Source: Lederbergia wuyishanensis
GTDB taxonomy: Bacteria > Bacillota > Bacilli > Bacillales > Bacillaceae_C
Assembly (NCBI RefSeq): GCF_022900255.1
Contig: NZ_JALIRM010000002.1
Location: forward strand, 248,001 to 312,000
Length of the DNA: 64,000 bases
Reading direction: 5' to 3'
Shown: positions 7,752-17,559 of the stretch, in pieces
How positions within the stretch are numbered: the first letter of the stretch is position 1
How the letters are laid out: each line of letters starts with the position of its first letter
Program-made: the position numbers and the translations under genes
The notes under the pieces: model-generated
The model's input: the letters and a program-made list of their open reading frames with translations, nothing else
Database searches by the model: none
Told to the model about the DNA's origin: nothing

Positions 7752-9563
7752 TTATTTCTTATTATTAATAAAGAATGTGTCTGGAGGCATGGTTATAATC
7801 TTATCTTCCATCCCTGGATGTGATTTAAGAAAATCAAATACTGCTCTCCTGTATGCTCGATTGGATATCTCCAATCCTCCTTTCTTGATGGAATGTGGCT
7901 CGTTATTAAAATATGTCTTAGGACCCATCAACTTGGCAACATCGCTGATAAAATTCCCACCTTCTTTTCCAATTCGATAAGCGGGCTTAACATCATTGTA
8001 ATCAAGAATTATTTCAGCAACTTTGGAGGCAGGAATTGGTTTAAGATAATTATGGTCAACGCCCAGGTAGCCCTCAGGATCGGACACAGCGTAGAAAGCG
8101 TCCTTCGGAGAGAAATCACTGTTCCACATTAGCGGATTGTGACCTCTTCTCCAACTTTGAATGTCGTTAAGACCCCAGAAAGTAACGCGGTCGATACTAG
8201 CTGCATAATTCTTATAGATTCGGAAGTATTCTGCGTAAACCTCCGCTTGTATCATCTCAATCTCGGAGCCGTTGGTTATACCACGATTAATCCAGTAATT
8301 CCTCTGTTCCTCTGTGCCTGTCGAACCGATTATATGTTCAATCCCACGGTCCCTCAAATCCATGTAACCACCAGTTGAGCCACCAGTTGGCTCGGCGTTC
8401 CAAGGAAACCAGCAGAACAGATCAAGCTCACTAATGATAAGATCAACTCCAGCGGACAGGAGATTAAGGATTCCGTTTTCCACGCTGGAAGGCGGGGTGT
8501 CCATAATGTAGTTGTGGGACTGCATACCCACCCCTTCGATTAACTGGCGAGGATCATCTGGATATTCACTTTTGTACCGCTTATTAAGTTCTTTAACCAT
8601 CATCGCGACCAGCTTCGATTTTCCATCCTGATACATATTAAAGTCATTGTAGAATAATTTGGCGTCAGTATTTTTACGGGCAAACACGAATGCATCATAG
8701 ATGAAGTCGCTCGGATCTTCGCCTTCTAACATGCCGTTGCTGTATGCCTTATACCAGCCGCTTTGGTTTCCTTGGCGAAGATAATTTTTCCAATTGGCAC
8801 CTTCAGGAATGCTTGACACTCCATCAATGAACGCCTCGTTGACGACGTCCCAACTTGTAACTACACCGGGATAATAGGTGTCGAAGTGCTTGACTACGGT
8901 TTTGATATAGCGCTCCATGTTTTCTCTAGCCTGTAATCTTGTGTAGTTGCCACTAGTGCCGCCGTTGAGCCAGCTGGGAGACTGGCCGTGCCACACCAGC
9001 ACGTGTCCGTGCACCGTTATTCCATTTTCTTGTGCTTGTCTAACCAGTTGGTCGGAGGCGTGGTTCGACCCTTCAAAAATTCTAAAAGTACCCGGCTGTC
9101 CGGCGCCTCCAGTAGAAAGGTTGTCGGGCTTCATATGATTTTCTGCCGTGAGTGAGTTGAAGTGGGTAGATGTCAACAAGCCGCGAGTATTATTCGGATC
9201 TAAGTTGCCTGCCCCACTATAAATGTTGCCTATTTCAAAGTAGTCCTCATAGGTTTTCCACAATGATTCAGAACCGTTCCGGACTCTCAGTGCTTCGATA
9301 CGTTTGTTTAAAGCAGTGATTGTATCATTGATTTCATTCACCGAGGCGTTTGGATCATCTATTAGATCCTTTATTTTATCGTATTCCATTTTGGCCAGTC
9401 GATATGTGGCTGGGGTATAAACATCCTCATTAAGGGCCTCGAACTTATCTATGACCGTCTGCAGTGCGGTATCATCGGTGTTAGCCGAGGCCTGCATCGT
9501 AAAAGTCCCCGCCAGAAGAGCAACCATCAAACATATAGACAATAAACTTTTCATCTTTTTCAT
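7752..9563 (-). CDS. Secreted endo-1,4-beta-xylanase, GH10, with FIVAR-like N-terminal module
   Basis: Starting at ATG 9563 (AAAGGA 10 nt upstream) gives 603 aa. Residues 1-27 are a signal peptide and about 33-93 a helical FIVAR-like module (often linked to carbohydrate or wall binding). About 100-500 form the GH10 barrel, with acid/base Glu243 (WDVVNE) and nucleophile Glu379 (ISEL). The last 100 or so residues form an extension I do not recognise. GH10 enzymes cut xylan internally with retention. It is monocistronic, with no xylose genes adjacent. An upstream TTG at 9611 is in frame but has no ribosome binding site. Confidence 0.88.
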   Translation of the reverse strand: MKKMKSLLSICLMVALLAGTFTMQASANTDDTALQTVIDKFEALNEDVYTPATYRLAKMEYDKIKDLIDDPNASVNEINDTITALNKRIEALRVRNGSESLWKTYEDYFEIGNIYSGAGNLDPNNTRGLLTSTHFNSLTAENHMKPDNLSTGGAGQPGTFRIFEGSNHASDQLVRQAQENGITVHGHVLVWHGQSPSWLNGGTSGNYTRLQARENMERYIKTVVKHFDTYYPGVVTSWDVVNEAFIDGVSSIPEGANWKNYLRQGNQSGWYKAYSNGMLEGEDPSDFIYDAFVFARKNTDAKLFYNDFNMYQDGKSKLVAMMVKELNKRYKSEYPDDPRQLIEGVGMQSHNYIMDTPPSSVENGILNLLSAGVDLIISELDLFCWFPWNAEPTGGSTGGYMDLRDRGIEHIIGSTGTEEQRNYWINRGITNGSEIEMIQAEVYAEYFRIYKNYAASIDRVTFWGLNDIQSWRRGHNPLMWNSDFSPKDAFYAVSDPEGYLGVDHNYLKPIPASKVAEIILDYNDVKPAYRIGKEGGNFISDVAKLMGPKTYFNNEPHSIKKGGLEISNRAYRRAVFDFLKSHPGMEDKIITMPPDTFFINNKK

Positions 9564-10566
9564 GATTTTTTTATCCTTTCTTTTAATCTGTATACTTTTT
9601 GAATCAAACACTATCTTTAATCAGTATGTAAGCAGGATGTACACGTAAAAGCTCAAGCATGAACCCAACTCCTAAAGTTTTGTTACTTGCTCTAGGAGCA
9701 TCACAACACTGTCATGGCAGGCCCTCCTCACCATCGATATCCTATTTTCCCTTCAAAGAAGGATTTTTTGCCGAACTGAAGTTACTAGTTAACTACTAAA
9801 CTAGCTATAAAATTAGGAACCTCCTTTTCCAATAATTAATTACGTAAGTATAATTGTATAGAAATAATTCCCAAATAAAAAGAGTGAATATTAATAATCT
9901 TTAGACAAAAATATCCCTAATAGGACACGGGCTTGTAACACTTTCTCAAAAATATAATCCATTCGTATTAGTTAGCCCGAATAATATCCCGGATACCGTC
10001 TACTAATCTTTTAAAAAGTCGAAGTAATAGGCTATTAGTCATACAAATGATATACATCATCTTTTGCATAACTTTTAAATTTTATAATGCATTTTATCCG
10101 GAAAAAAAGGTTGTTGAAAAAAGAGGATAATATAGGGCAATCTTCTAAAACTTATGAAAAAATAGAAGTCGCTCGAAAGGAATTGCTTGATTAGGACTGA
10201 GGAATTTACTTTTGAATTATCGTACATTAAAAGCTAAAGCGTTGAAGAGGTGGAAAGTAAATCCGTTGTTTTTCCTAAGAATTACATAGGAGATCACAAT
10301 CGTATAGATACCGTTAAACAACGAATGATAGAAAGCTGGAGTAGGTTAGATAATCATGTTTCTAAAAATTCTATTTGGTTTTACCGAATTGACTACATCT
10401 TTTCCTTAATAATTCGTAGGTGGAATAGTCTGCGTTCTTTCACACGTAATGACAATTCGCCATAGTTCTAGTTCAAATTTGGCGCTATCTAAAAATTTTT
10501 CTGGAGAATGAGTATGACAGTAAAAGCGACTCCTATATTTAAGAATCGCTGTTCTAAAACCATCAT
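9564..10566. other. Gene-poor AT-rich region left of the att array
   Basis: About 1 kb with no intact coding sequence. Short open frames (for example 10250-10465) lack ribosome binding sites and recognisable motifs. The xylanase promoter must lie in the first part. The right edge abuts the outermost rlmH-type repeat at 10567, so part of it may be decayed island DNA. Confidence 0.4.
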
Positions 10567-10584
10567 CTACTTATGATACGGTTC
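10567..10584 (-). repeat. SCC-type att site 1 (distal)
   Basis: Read on the minus strand it is GAACCGTATCATAAGTAG, one base different from the rlmH end. It is the outermost copy seen. Unlike the other copies it lacks the AACCTCA arm, so it may be the junction with the old chromosome. Confidence 0.7.
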
Positions 10585-10621
10585 AACTTATCTTGACTGG
10601 CAAACATGGATTTGACGTTTA

Positions 10622-11113
10622 TTAAGAATTTTTCTTAATCATTTCTTCTACATAAGCTAGAAAATTAGGATACCTAGAAGTCCCTTCCAAGAATTGTAGT
10701 GTTTCTTGCAATGGCATTATAACCATATCCCTCTTTTTAGAATATAGGAGACTATAAGGTTTTTCACTTCTATGGATTTCATCAAGCGCAGAAGAGTAAA
10801 CGTAAACAGAATCAAACTCATACCAGGTAAAATCCTGATTAATATTGTTTTTAATCACCTCTCCTATATATGAGCCTATTCGGACCACAAAATTGTCAAA
10901 GTGTTTATTTAACAGTTCAATGCCTTTTTCTGTATTCATTAATCTTTCTACATACATATCAATGAATCGAGTGCTTTCAATAGAGAAATCTAAATTTCTT
11001 TTAGTTAGATTCTCCTTATCCCATACATCTTCTGAAACATCTCGATACATTAAGGTTGCCATGCCTTTTAAATCATCTTTTATTAATTTTGTTCTTTTTA
11101 AGAATTCGAACAT
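10622..11113 (-). CDS. Hypothetical protein, 163 aa
   Basis: Not recognised. It is a soluble, mostly helical and charged 163-aa protein without signal peptide or membrane segment. The size and aromatic-rich acidic centre (FTWYEFDSVYVY) resemble small immunity-type proteins, but there is no motif to prove it. AAAAGGAGA precedes ATG 11113 at a good distance. It lies directly beside att site 1 and diverges from the M14 peptidase gene, so it is cassette cargo. Confidence 0.6.
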   Translation of the reverse strand: MFEFLKRTKLIKDDLKGMATLMYRDVSEDVWDKENLTKRNLDFSIESTRFIDMYVERLMNTEKGIELLNKHFDNFVVRIGSYIGEVIKNNINQDFTWYEFDSVYVYSSALDEIHRSEKPYSLLYSKKRDMVIMPLQETLQFLEGTSRYPNFLAYVEEMIKKNS

Positions 11114-11216
11114 ACGTAAATATCTCCTTTTATCAAACGAGACAGGTCGGTAACCTTTTAATTTTTTCTGAATATCATACTAAATACAATATTATTATAC
11201 GCGAAAGGAAGATTCT

Positions 11217-13817
11217 ATGTTAGAACTTAGGGTAAGCAGGTCTCCATTTTCACTTACAGAAGCAAGAATTGTTGAGATTCAGGCAGATATGGGAAGGAAT
11301 GTTGACCTAAGTCAGCTAGAGTTTCAATTCGGAGGAAAGAGTCTCTCTATGTGGAAAAAATGGACAAGTGGGTCCAATTTTAACGGAGAGCCCTTTATTA
11401 CCATCATCGAGAAACCTTACTTTATAGGAGAAACGGGGATTATCAAAGCCACCTTAAAGTTTAATCTTTTATTTAATAGAGAGAGTCTCGCCGAGAGATC
11501 CGTTCGAACACAATATCAAAAATTTATTGGAAATTATGAATTAGCAATGATTGATCCACAAAGGAATACTAAAGCTTCTGCCACTGTCCGGCTAAACGTA
11601 TATGACGAATTTCTTTTTTATCAAGAGCTAAAGTCGGAAATTGACTGGATTTTTAAACAAGCGTACCAAAAAAATAATCGTTATCTTAAATACCAAAATC
11701 TCGGAAAGTCCGTACAAGGCAGGGACCTTCATTTTGTTATTTTGGCAAAAAATAAGACTGCTGTTGACAGATATTTAAGTGTCACCCTTCCGACAGCATT
11801 AGAAAATCCTCAGAGTTTAATAAATAAACTGGAGAACAGATTAATGGGTGAGTATCAGATTCCAATTTGGTTTAATAATATTCATCCCGATGAAATTGAA
11901 GGACTCGATGCTCAAGTAGAGTTATTGAAGAAATTTGCCCTTCAGGATATGATCACGATTCCCACGGTTAAAAATGGCCGAAAAGAAACAGTAACCCTTA
12001 ACGTGAGTGAAGTTCTTAATGATGTCATTTTGCTATTCATGTTTACAAATAATCCTGATGGAAGAGTTGCAAATACCAGAAGAAATGCCAATGGTTTTGA
12101 CTTAAATCGTGACAATCATTTTCAAACTCAACCTGAAACCATTATTGTGACCCAGGAAATTTCCAAATGGACTCCCCTCTCCTTCTTGGATATGCATGGG
12201 TATATTAGCCGATTCTTGATCGAACCAACCACCCCTCCCCACAATCCAAACTATGAATATGATTTGCTTTACAACAATATGATCAAGCAGGCTCATAACA
12301 TGGGACAAGCGGGATTAGGCAATTCTGATTTTAGATCCTATGTCATTCCAGCACTAGATTATAAAAACGGATGGGACGATATGTCTGTCGGCTATACACC
12401 AATGTTTGCCATGCTGCACGGTTCGCTAGGTCATACAATAGAAATTCCGGAATTGAGTCAAGATGGTTATCATGCGATGGTAGGTGTTGGGCTAGGGGCC
12501 GTTCTTTTTGTAAAAGAAAATAAAGATCAACTGTATAAAAATCAGCTGGAAATCTTTAAGCGCGGTGTAAATGGTGAAGATAATCGGGCAGTCGATAGGT
12601 ATTTGGTTAATGCTTCAGGGAATCTCATTGGAAGAAATAGAGAAGGAAATAACAACTTCTTTCCCGACTATTATGTGATTCCAATTGATTCAAAACAACA
12701 AAAAAATAAACTGGAAGCTTATAAAATGGTCCAATATTTATTACGTAATGGTATAAAGGTCGAAAAGTTAACAAAAAGCACTAATGTAAATGGAATCACT
12801 TATCCAAGAGGGACATTTGTTGTTCCTATGAAACAAGCAAAACGTGGTGTAGCCAATGCTATGCTTTATAAAGGTGATGATGTTTCAGACTGGGAAGCAA
12901 TGTATGATTCAACTGTGGTCAATTTCCCCGATTTAAGAGGATTTACGGTACATGAAATTCGCAATGAAAATGCTTTTAATCAAAATGTTATTAGAATTAG
13001 AAGTACAGGGCTCCCAAAAGGTTATATATACACAAAGGCACTTTTTCATGTGTTGTCTAATACCAATAATGACACAATTAAACTTGTAAACAATCTTCTG
13101 AAGAATGGAGCCATTGTTGAAAAGGCACTTGAAACAAGAGGATTAATAAATAAAGGCGACTTTATTGTCCGAACAAAAGATTTACAGACTTTTGGCAAGA
13201 ACTATTTTTTCACTGCTAGATCTTTATATTCTTCTATTCCTGTAAAAACGTTGCAATTGAAACAGCCGAAAGTGGCTGTCACTGGATCCACTCAATTGAA
13301 GTATGCAGTTCAAGAGCTTGGTTTTGAAATGGTCAAACAAGCGGATGCCGACGTAATTGTTAGCGATAGCAGCAGCATCATTGTATCGAATTTAACTGGT
13401 AAAACATTTGTGGGAATTGGGTTAGATACATTAAAAGCCATCAAAAATAGAGAATTGCTTCCGGGCTTTAATATGAACTACACAAAAAATACCCATGAAG
13501 GCCTAGTCAAAGCAAAAATAAAGAACCATCTGATCACATCAGGCTATCAGAACGATGAGATTTTTTATACAACTTCAGGAATGTGGATTACGACAGTTCC
13601 CGCAGGAGCCGAAATACTAGCTTCTTTTAGCAATAGTAATGATTTCTTTGTAGCAGGATGGTGGCCTGGACATGAAAAGGCAAAAGGACAAATCCTTGCC
13701 TTGACCCACACCTTAAAGAATACAACATTCATCCTCTTTGCCAACGACCTCACCTTTAGAGCACACACACATTACAGCTATCGCCTTATAGCCAATTCCA
13801 TCTTTGATGCATATTAG
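11217..13817 (+). CDS. M14-family zinc carboxypeptidase-like protein, no signal peptide
   Basis: An 866-aa protein with an M14 peptidase domain at about residues 140-460. Zinc ligands appear as His223 and Glu226 (NNIHPDEIEG) and His327 (DMHGY). RRNANGFDLNRDN (288-300) provides substrate-binding residues, and a later HTIEIPE offers the catalytic Glu. Residues 460-866 form an unrecognised C-terminal region. Homologues of this architecture are usually exported, yet this start (GAAAGGAAG, 5 nt before ATG 11217) gives no signal peptide, which suggests 5' loss or cytoplasmic use. It is the main cargo of att segment 1-2. Confidence 0.8.
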   Translation: MLELRVSRSPFSLTEARIVEIQADMGRNVDLSQLEFQFGGKSLSMWKKWTSGSNFNGEPFITIIEKPYFIGETGIIKATLKFNLLFNRESLAERSVRTQYQKFIGNYELAMIDPQRNTKASATVRLNVYDEFLFYQELKSEIDWIFKQAYQKNNRYLKYQNLGKSVQGRDLHFVILAKNKTAVDRYLSVTLPTALENPQSLINKLENRLMGEYQIPIWFNNIHPDEIEGLDAQVELLKKFALQDMITIPTVKNGRKETVTLNVSEVLNDVILLFMFTNNPDGRVANTRRNANGFDLNRDNHFQTQPETIIVTQEISKWTPLSFLDMHGYISRFLIEPTTPPHNPNYEYDLLYNNMIKQAHNMGQAGLGNSDFRSYVIPALDYKNGWDDMSVGYTPMFAMLHGSLGHTIEIPELSQDGYHAMVGVGLGAVLFVKENKDQLYKNQLEIFKRGVNGEDNRAVDRYLVNASGNLIGRNREGNNNFFPDYYVIPIDSKQQKNKLEAYKMVQYLLRNGIKVEKLTKSTNVNGITYPRGTFVVPMKQAKRGVANAMLYKGDDVSDWEAMYDSTVVNFPDLRGFTVHEIRNENAFNQNVIRIRSTGLPKGYIYTKALFHVLSNTNNDTIKLVNNLLKNGAIVEKALETRGLINKGDFIVRTKDLQTFGKNYFFTARSLYSSIPVKTLQLKQPKVAVTGSTQLKYAVQELGFEMVKQADADVIVSDSSSIIVSNLTGKTFVGIGLDTLKAIKNRELLPGFNMNYTKNTHEGLVKAKIKNHLITSGYQNDEIFYTTSGMWITTVPAGAEILASFSNSNDFFVAGWWPGHEKAKGQILALTHTLKNTTFILFANDLTFRAHTHYSYRLIANSIFDAY

Positions 13818-13820
13818 AAA

Positions 13821-14046
13821 AGCGCAAGGCGCCCGTTCAGCGACGTACAGGCCCACAGGATGTGGGTCCGTCGACGTCGCCACAGGACGTGGCGGTTTTT
13901 AGTCGCGTTCCTCTATAAGTTTCTGACGAGATAAAGGAAACACGGCGAGGAACGAGCTAGTGAAATTGGCACTCCAAATTTCACCTGATGTTGACTTATC
14001 GTAGGAAGAAGCTGAAAGTTTGCTAGTCGCTGGGCGCCCTGAAGCT
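13821..14046. repeat. GC-rich intergenic repeat with inverted ends and multiple hairpins
   Basis: The ends are inverted (GGCGCCC at 13828-13834 against GGGCGCC at 14032-14038, each beside an AGCGAC/GTCGCT block). Inside are hairpins CCCACAGGATGTGGG (13852-13866), GCCACAGGACGTGGC (13879-13893) and CGTTCCTC/GAGGAACG (13906-13913 and 13947-13954). Base composition is far above the surroundings. It resembles intergenic repeats scattered in Bacillaceae genomes (from memory). It could be a MITE or a structured RNA. Confidence 0.6.
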
Positions 14047-14197
14047 AGACAATGAAAGACTTTTTTTTAAATAAGGATCGTATAAAATTTTATACTTTTT
14101 TACTTTGAACAAAAGACCGAGTTTTTGCCTAACACCCGTGCTTTAAATTTTTTACGCATAGGGGGGTGACGGGCAAATTTAACGTTGCATATGTAGA

Positions 14198-14240
14198 TAA
14201 AGGCGATTGCTATAAATTATTTAGCAATCGCCTTTTTTAA
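14198..14240. terminator. Strong hairpin terminator next to att site 2
   Basis: A 13-bp stem, AAGGCGATTGCTA (14200-14212) with TAGCAATCGCCTT (14222-14234), then TTTT. It sits 8 bp before the att repeat and insulates the cassette boundary. The A-run on the other side makes it plausible in both directions. Confidence 0.85.
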
Positions 14241-14247
14241 ACCTCAT

Positions 14248-14265
14248 TTACTTATGGTAAGGTTT
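14248..14265 (-). repeat. SCC-type att site 2
   Basis: On the minus strand it reads AAACCTTACCATAAGTAA (15 of 18 bases as in rlmH). It is bracketed by AACCTCA (14240-14246) and TGAGGTT (14282-14288), an inverted repeat like SCC termini. Confidence 0.75.
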
Positions 14266-14467
14266 TCCGTAACGCAACAAAATGAGGTTATTTATTCCTT
14301 AGTATAGCGCTATCATCTTGCCATTATTTTTTGAATTTCCTTCCTAATGCGTTCATCCTTTCACATTTACATATTATTTCACCGTGACGAGTCTGAGTAG
14401 AATTTTTGCATACACAAAATGAGTTTGGAAATAGTAACAGTATACTTTTTAATAACGGAGGATATAG

Positions 14468-15694
14468 ATGAATTTACAATCTGGAACTTATTATTGGCCT
14501 ACTACATTTCCTGATGCTCCATCATATCCAGCTTTGGAAGCAGATCTATCTTGTGATGTATTAATCATTGGGGGTGGAAGTTCCGGGGCACAATGTGCAT
14601 ATTATCTTGCCGATACAAATTTAGATGTGGCTGTAATTGAAAAATCAACCATTGGCAGCGGCAGTACTAGTACAAATACTTCCCTCCTTCAATACTCCGG
14701 TGAAAAAATGTTTACAAAATTGATCAACACCTTTGGAGAAGGTTACATAAAAAGGCATTTACAATTACTGAAGGAAGCCATAAATGAAATAGAAGTAGCC
14801 TCAAAGAACGTCACCATTGATTGTGAATTCAACAGAAGAGATACTCTATATTCCGCAAGCTGTGCAGAAGACGTTGAAAGTCTTAAAAAGGAATATGAAT
14901 TCTTAAAACAGCAAAACTGTGAACTTACTTTTTTAGCAAAGGAAGATATTGAAGCAAAATATCCTTTTAGCAGGGATGCCGCTATTTATTCATACAACGA
15001 TGCAGAAATTAACCCTTTCCGATATACCCATGCATTATGTGATTACGCCGCGAGAAAAGGAATCCGTATACATGAAAATACGGAAATGAACGGTCACCAT
15101 TATGATGAAGAACTAGGAAAAATGATTATTTCTACAAAGAATGGGCATTCCATACAAGCACGCTATATTATTTTTGCAGCGGGTTATGAAGGAATGGAAA
15201 TCAAAAAAGAGAAAAAAGCCTCCTTTGTAAGTACATATACGGTAACAACCAATCCAATCGAGGACTTCTCCGAGTGGTATAATAGGACACTTATTTGGGA
15301 AACCGCTCGTCCTAATTTATATATGCGTACAACTAGAGATAACCGGATTATCATAGGCGGACTTGATGATAATACTACTTATCCTGATGATCGTGATAGT
15401 AAACTGATTCACAAAAGGAATAAGCTAATTGAAGAATTCAATAAAATGTTTCCTACTATTAAAGTACAGCCAGAATTTTACTTATCTGCATTTTATGGAG
15501 GTACAGTAGATGGCATTCCAATTATAGGTCAATATGAAAAATATCCTAATAGCTATTTCCTATTTGCCTTTGGTGACAATGGGACGGTTTACAGTCAATT
15601 GCTGTCAAAGATTATTGTACAGGAGATTGTTGAAGGGAACTGTCCAGATTTAGCTTTATACTTGCAGGAACGCCCTCTGCTAAACAAGGGATGA
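14468..15694 (+). CDS. FAD-dependent oxidoreductase (DAO family)
   Basis: A 408-aa protein with an N-terminal Rossmann dinucleotide fold (GGGSSGAQ at about 36-43, then an acidic strand end VIEKS). It is followed by the GSGSTSTNTSLLQ segment typical of the DadA/glycine-oxidase group, and a C-terminal FGDNGT FAD-contact region. Such enzymes oxidise amines or amino acids with FAD and usually pass electrons to O2 or quinone. ACGGAGGA precedes ATG 14468. It stands alone and ends in a terminator, so the substrate cannot be inferred. Cargo of att segment 2-3. Confidence 0.82.
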   Translation: MNLQSGTYYWPTTFPDAPSYPALEADLSCDVLIIGGGSSGAQCAYYLADTNLDVAVIEKSTIGSGSTSTNTSLLQYSGEKMFTKLINTFGEGYIKRHLQLLKEAINEIEVASKNVTIDCEFNRRDTLYSASCAEDVESLKKEYEFLKQQNCELTFLAKEDIEAKYPFSRDAAIYSYNDAEINPFRYTHALCDYAARKGIRIHENTEMNGHHYDEELGKMIISTKNGHSIQARYIIFAAGYEGMEIKKEKKASFVSTYTVTTNPIEDFSEWYNRTLIWETARPNLYMRTTRDNRIIIGGLDDNTTYPDDRDSKLIHKRNKLIEEFNKMFPTIKVQPEFYLSAFYGGTVDGIPIIGQYEKYPNSYFLFAFGDNGTVYSQLLSKIIVQEIVEGNCPDLALYLQERPLLNKG

Positions 15695-15751
15695 ATATTT
15701 GAACGTTCTTATCAAGAAAGCTTACAACGTTAATAAGCAGTGAAAATAACC

Positions 15752-15789
15752 AAAAGACTTGAGACAAATAAAGGCTCAAGTCTTTTTTT
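15752..15789 (+). terminator. Terminator of the FAD oxidoreductase gene
   Basis: A 12-bp stem, AAAAGACTTGAG (15752-15763) with CTCAAGTCTTTT (15775-15786), continuing into TTT. Confidence 0.92.
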
Positions 15790-16043
15790 GTCTACTAGAA
15801 AATAATTAATATGAACACTTTTTGGGAAGAAAATGGATTTGTTTACTTACTAAAGAGGAATCAAATCATGTTTCGAATATTTATAATAAGTTACAAGTTG
15901 CCGATCGAAAACGAGCGAAAGAGGAAGGAATGGAGTAATAAAAAACAAGAATCACATTTTGTAAATTCGTACTTATTAATTAGAAAGTCTGGAATAGAAT
16001 GATAGTAGTTTAACTTTACTACTATTAGGGAGAGAGGTGTGGA

Positions 16044-16826
16044 ATGAAAATATTACGGCTTGGCCATGCAATGTATATGTTTACAAGTAAGGGCGGGAAA
16101 AATTACCTCGTAGATCCATTTATTGATTTAAATCCAGGATTTCCACAACAGCTAGATAATGAAGATTTTTATAATGCTATTGATTGTGTATTTTTGACTC
16201 ACGGGCATTTTGATCATACAAGTGGGCTATCTAAGGTAGTGAAGCACAATCCTGACATTATGGTCGTTGCCCAATATGATTTGGCCATGATACTTCTGCA
16301 AAAGGGCATTAAAAATGTACTTCCTATTAATCTTGGTGGTTCGGTGTCCTTCGATAATCTTACCGTCACAATGGTTCAAGCAAAACACACATCCTCATAT
16401 GGGGAGATAGAAGGAACCCCAATATATGCGGGCGAGGCATCTGGTTATATTTTTGACTTTGACAATGATTATACGGTTTACCATTCTGGGGATACCGCTC
16501 TTATGTATGATATGAAGTTGATTCAAGACGTGTTTAATCCAGAGATTGCAATATTATCTTCATCAGGTCATTTTACAATGGGGCCAAAGGAAGCAGCCTA
16601 TGCAGTAAAGCACCTATTAGAAGTTAATTACGTTATCCCCAGCCATACATTTCCATCTAAAAAAAGTACCACATCACCGGAAATTCTTGATCAATTATTG
16701 AACGCCTTTCCTGTAATAGAAAATATGATAGACAAAGATAAAGACCTGAAAGAGTTGTTAAAGGATTATAAACAAACCGAAGTGGTAACGATAGGATATG
16801 GAGAGGAAAGGGAATTTAAGAAATAG
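16044..16826 (+). CDS. UPF0173-type metallo-beta-lactamase-fold hydrolase
   Basis: A 260-aa MBL-fold protein. The HxHxDH metal site is present (THGHFDH, about residues 53-59), with a later Asp in HSGDT and a His in PSHTFP completing a two-metal centre. The family is called metal-dependent hydrolase UPF0173; its substrate is unknown. GAGAGAGGTG precedes ATG 16044. It is second in att segment 2-3 but has its own upstream region, since a terminator separates it from the oxidoreductase. Confidence 0.82.
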   Translation: MKILRLGHAMYMFTSKGGKNYLVDPFIDLNPGFPQQLDNEDFYNAIDCVFLTHGHFDHTSGLSKVVKHNPDIMVVAQYDLAMILLQKGIKNVLPINLGGSVSFDNLTVTMVQAKHTSSYGEIEGTPIYAGEASGYIFDFDNDYTVYHSGDTALMYDMKLIQDVFNPEIAILSSSGHFTMGPKEAAYAVKHLLEVNYVIPSHTFPSKKSTTSPEILDQLLNAFPVIENMIDKDKDLKELLKDYKQTEVVTIGYGEEREFKK

Positions 16827-17111
16827 CCATATTATATAAAACGTTTGTTTGCCACTATCGTTGTATTTCATTAATGCACTCGTTTGGGGAATTCTAATGG
16901 ATGTTTTTTCGGAGGGGCACTTCATGATGTTCAAAAGTTAACATGCACTGAGAACAAATGGAGTGGAATCAGGATATTGATAGTTTCTACAAATTTGAAC
17001 CAACATGACAGATGGGGTTCTTTCAGCAGTAGAAAAGTATGGTGTAAGGCAGTCAATCGCAAATTAAGTATCCCTAATTTTTAGGATGACCTCTATTTCA
17101 TTTCTTTTTCT

Positions 17112-17147
17112 AAAAGGTAGCTCAACTGTCTGTGGAGCTACCTTTTT
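17112..17147 (+). terminator. Hairpin terminator
   Basis: AAAAGGTAGCTC (17112-17123) pairs with GAGCTACCTTTT (17135-17146). It follows the UPF0173 gene by about 290 bp. Confidence 0.8.
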
Positions 17148-17265
17148 AGAGGAAAATATTAAAGGAAAAACATCAATTAATACAGAATAAATATAGAAGT
17201 CATTTGTATTGATGTTTCATTAATTTATATCCATAAATTACCAGGTGTTATTTTTGTAACCGCTG

Positions 17266-17283
17266 TTACTTATGATAAGGTTC
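17266..17283 (-). repeat. SCC-type att site 3
   Basis: Minus-strand reading GAACCTTATCATAAGTAA, one mismatch to the rlmH end. It is flanked by AACCGC on one side and TGAGGTTTTA (17301-17310) on the other, as at the neighbouring copies. Confidence 0.78.
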
Positions 17284-17559
17284 ACCGTATTGTATCTAGG
17301 TGAGGTTTTATTACACAGCTACTAATGCTGTTTCCACACCGTTTATAGTCCCCAGATATCTCTATCTATTCAGTATAAATAAACATTCAAAGGTCCTCAA
17401 ATTACTCTCAATCCTTACTTCTGTAACTACTAGACTAAATTGAACAGTTTTCGCGCGATAGAACTGAACACTTTTCGCCCATATCCCTCCCATCAGTTAA
17501 ACTAAGAAAATATGAATTAACTGATGTATTGGAGGATCGGGAAGGTGCTGAAGTTAGAA

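Larger units (their letters stand above)
16827..17440. other. Intergenic region with terminator and att site 3
   Basis: It contains no supported gene. It holds a terminator at 17112-17147 and the att repeat at 17266, then about 150 bp up to the IS21-type left end at 17441. Confidence 0.4.

Noticed and set aside
10250-10465. 71-codon plus-strand frame
   Set aside because: No ribosome binding site, no recognisable motif, and it lies in decayed AT-rich DNA.
13905-13956. Hammerhead-ribozyme-like CTGACGA...GAAAC
   Set aside because: There is no proper stem II, and the GTTTC/GAAAC pairing explains the bases as an ordinary hairpin of the repeat.
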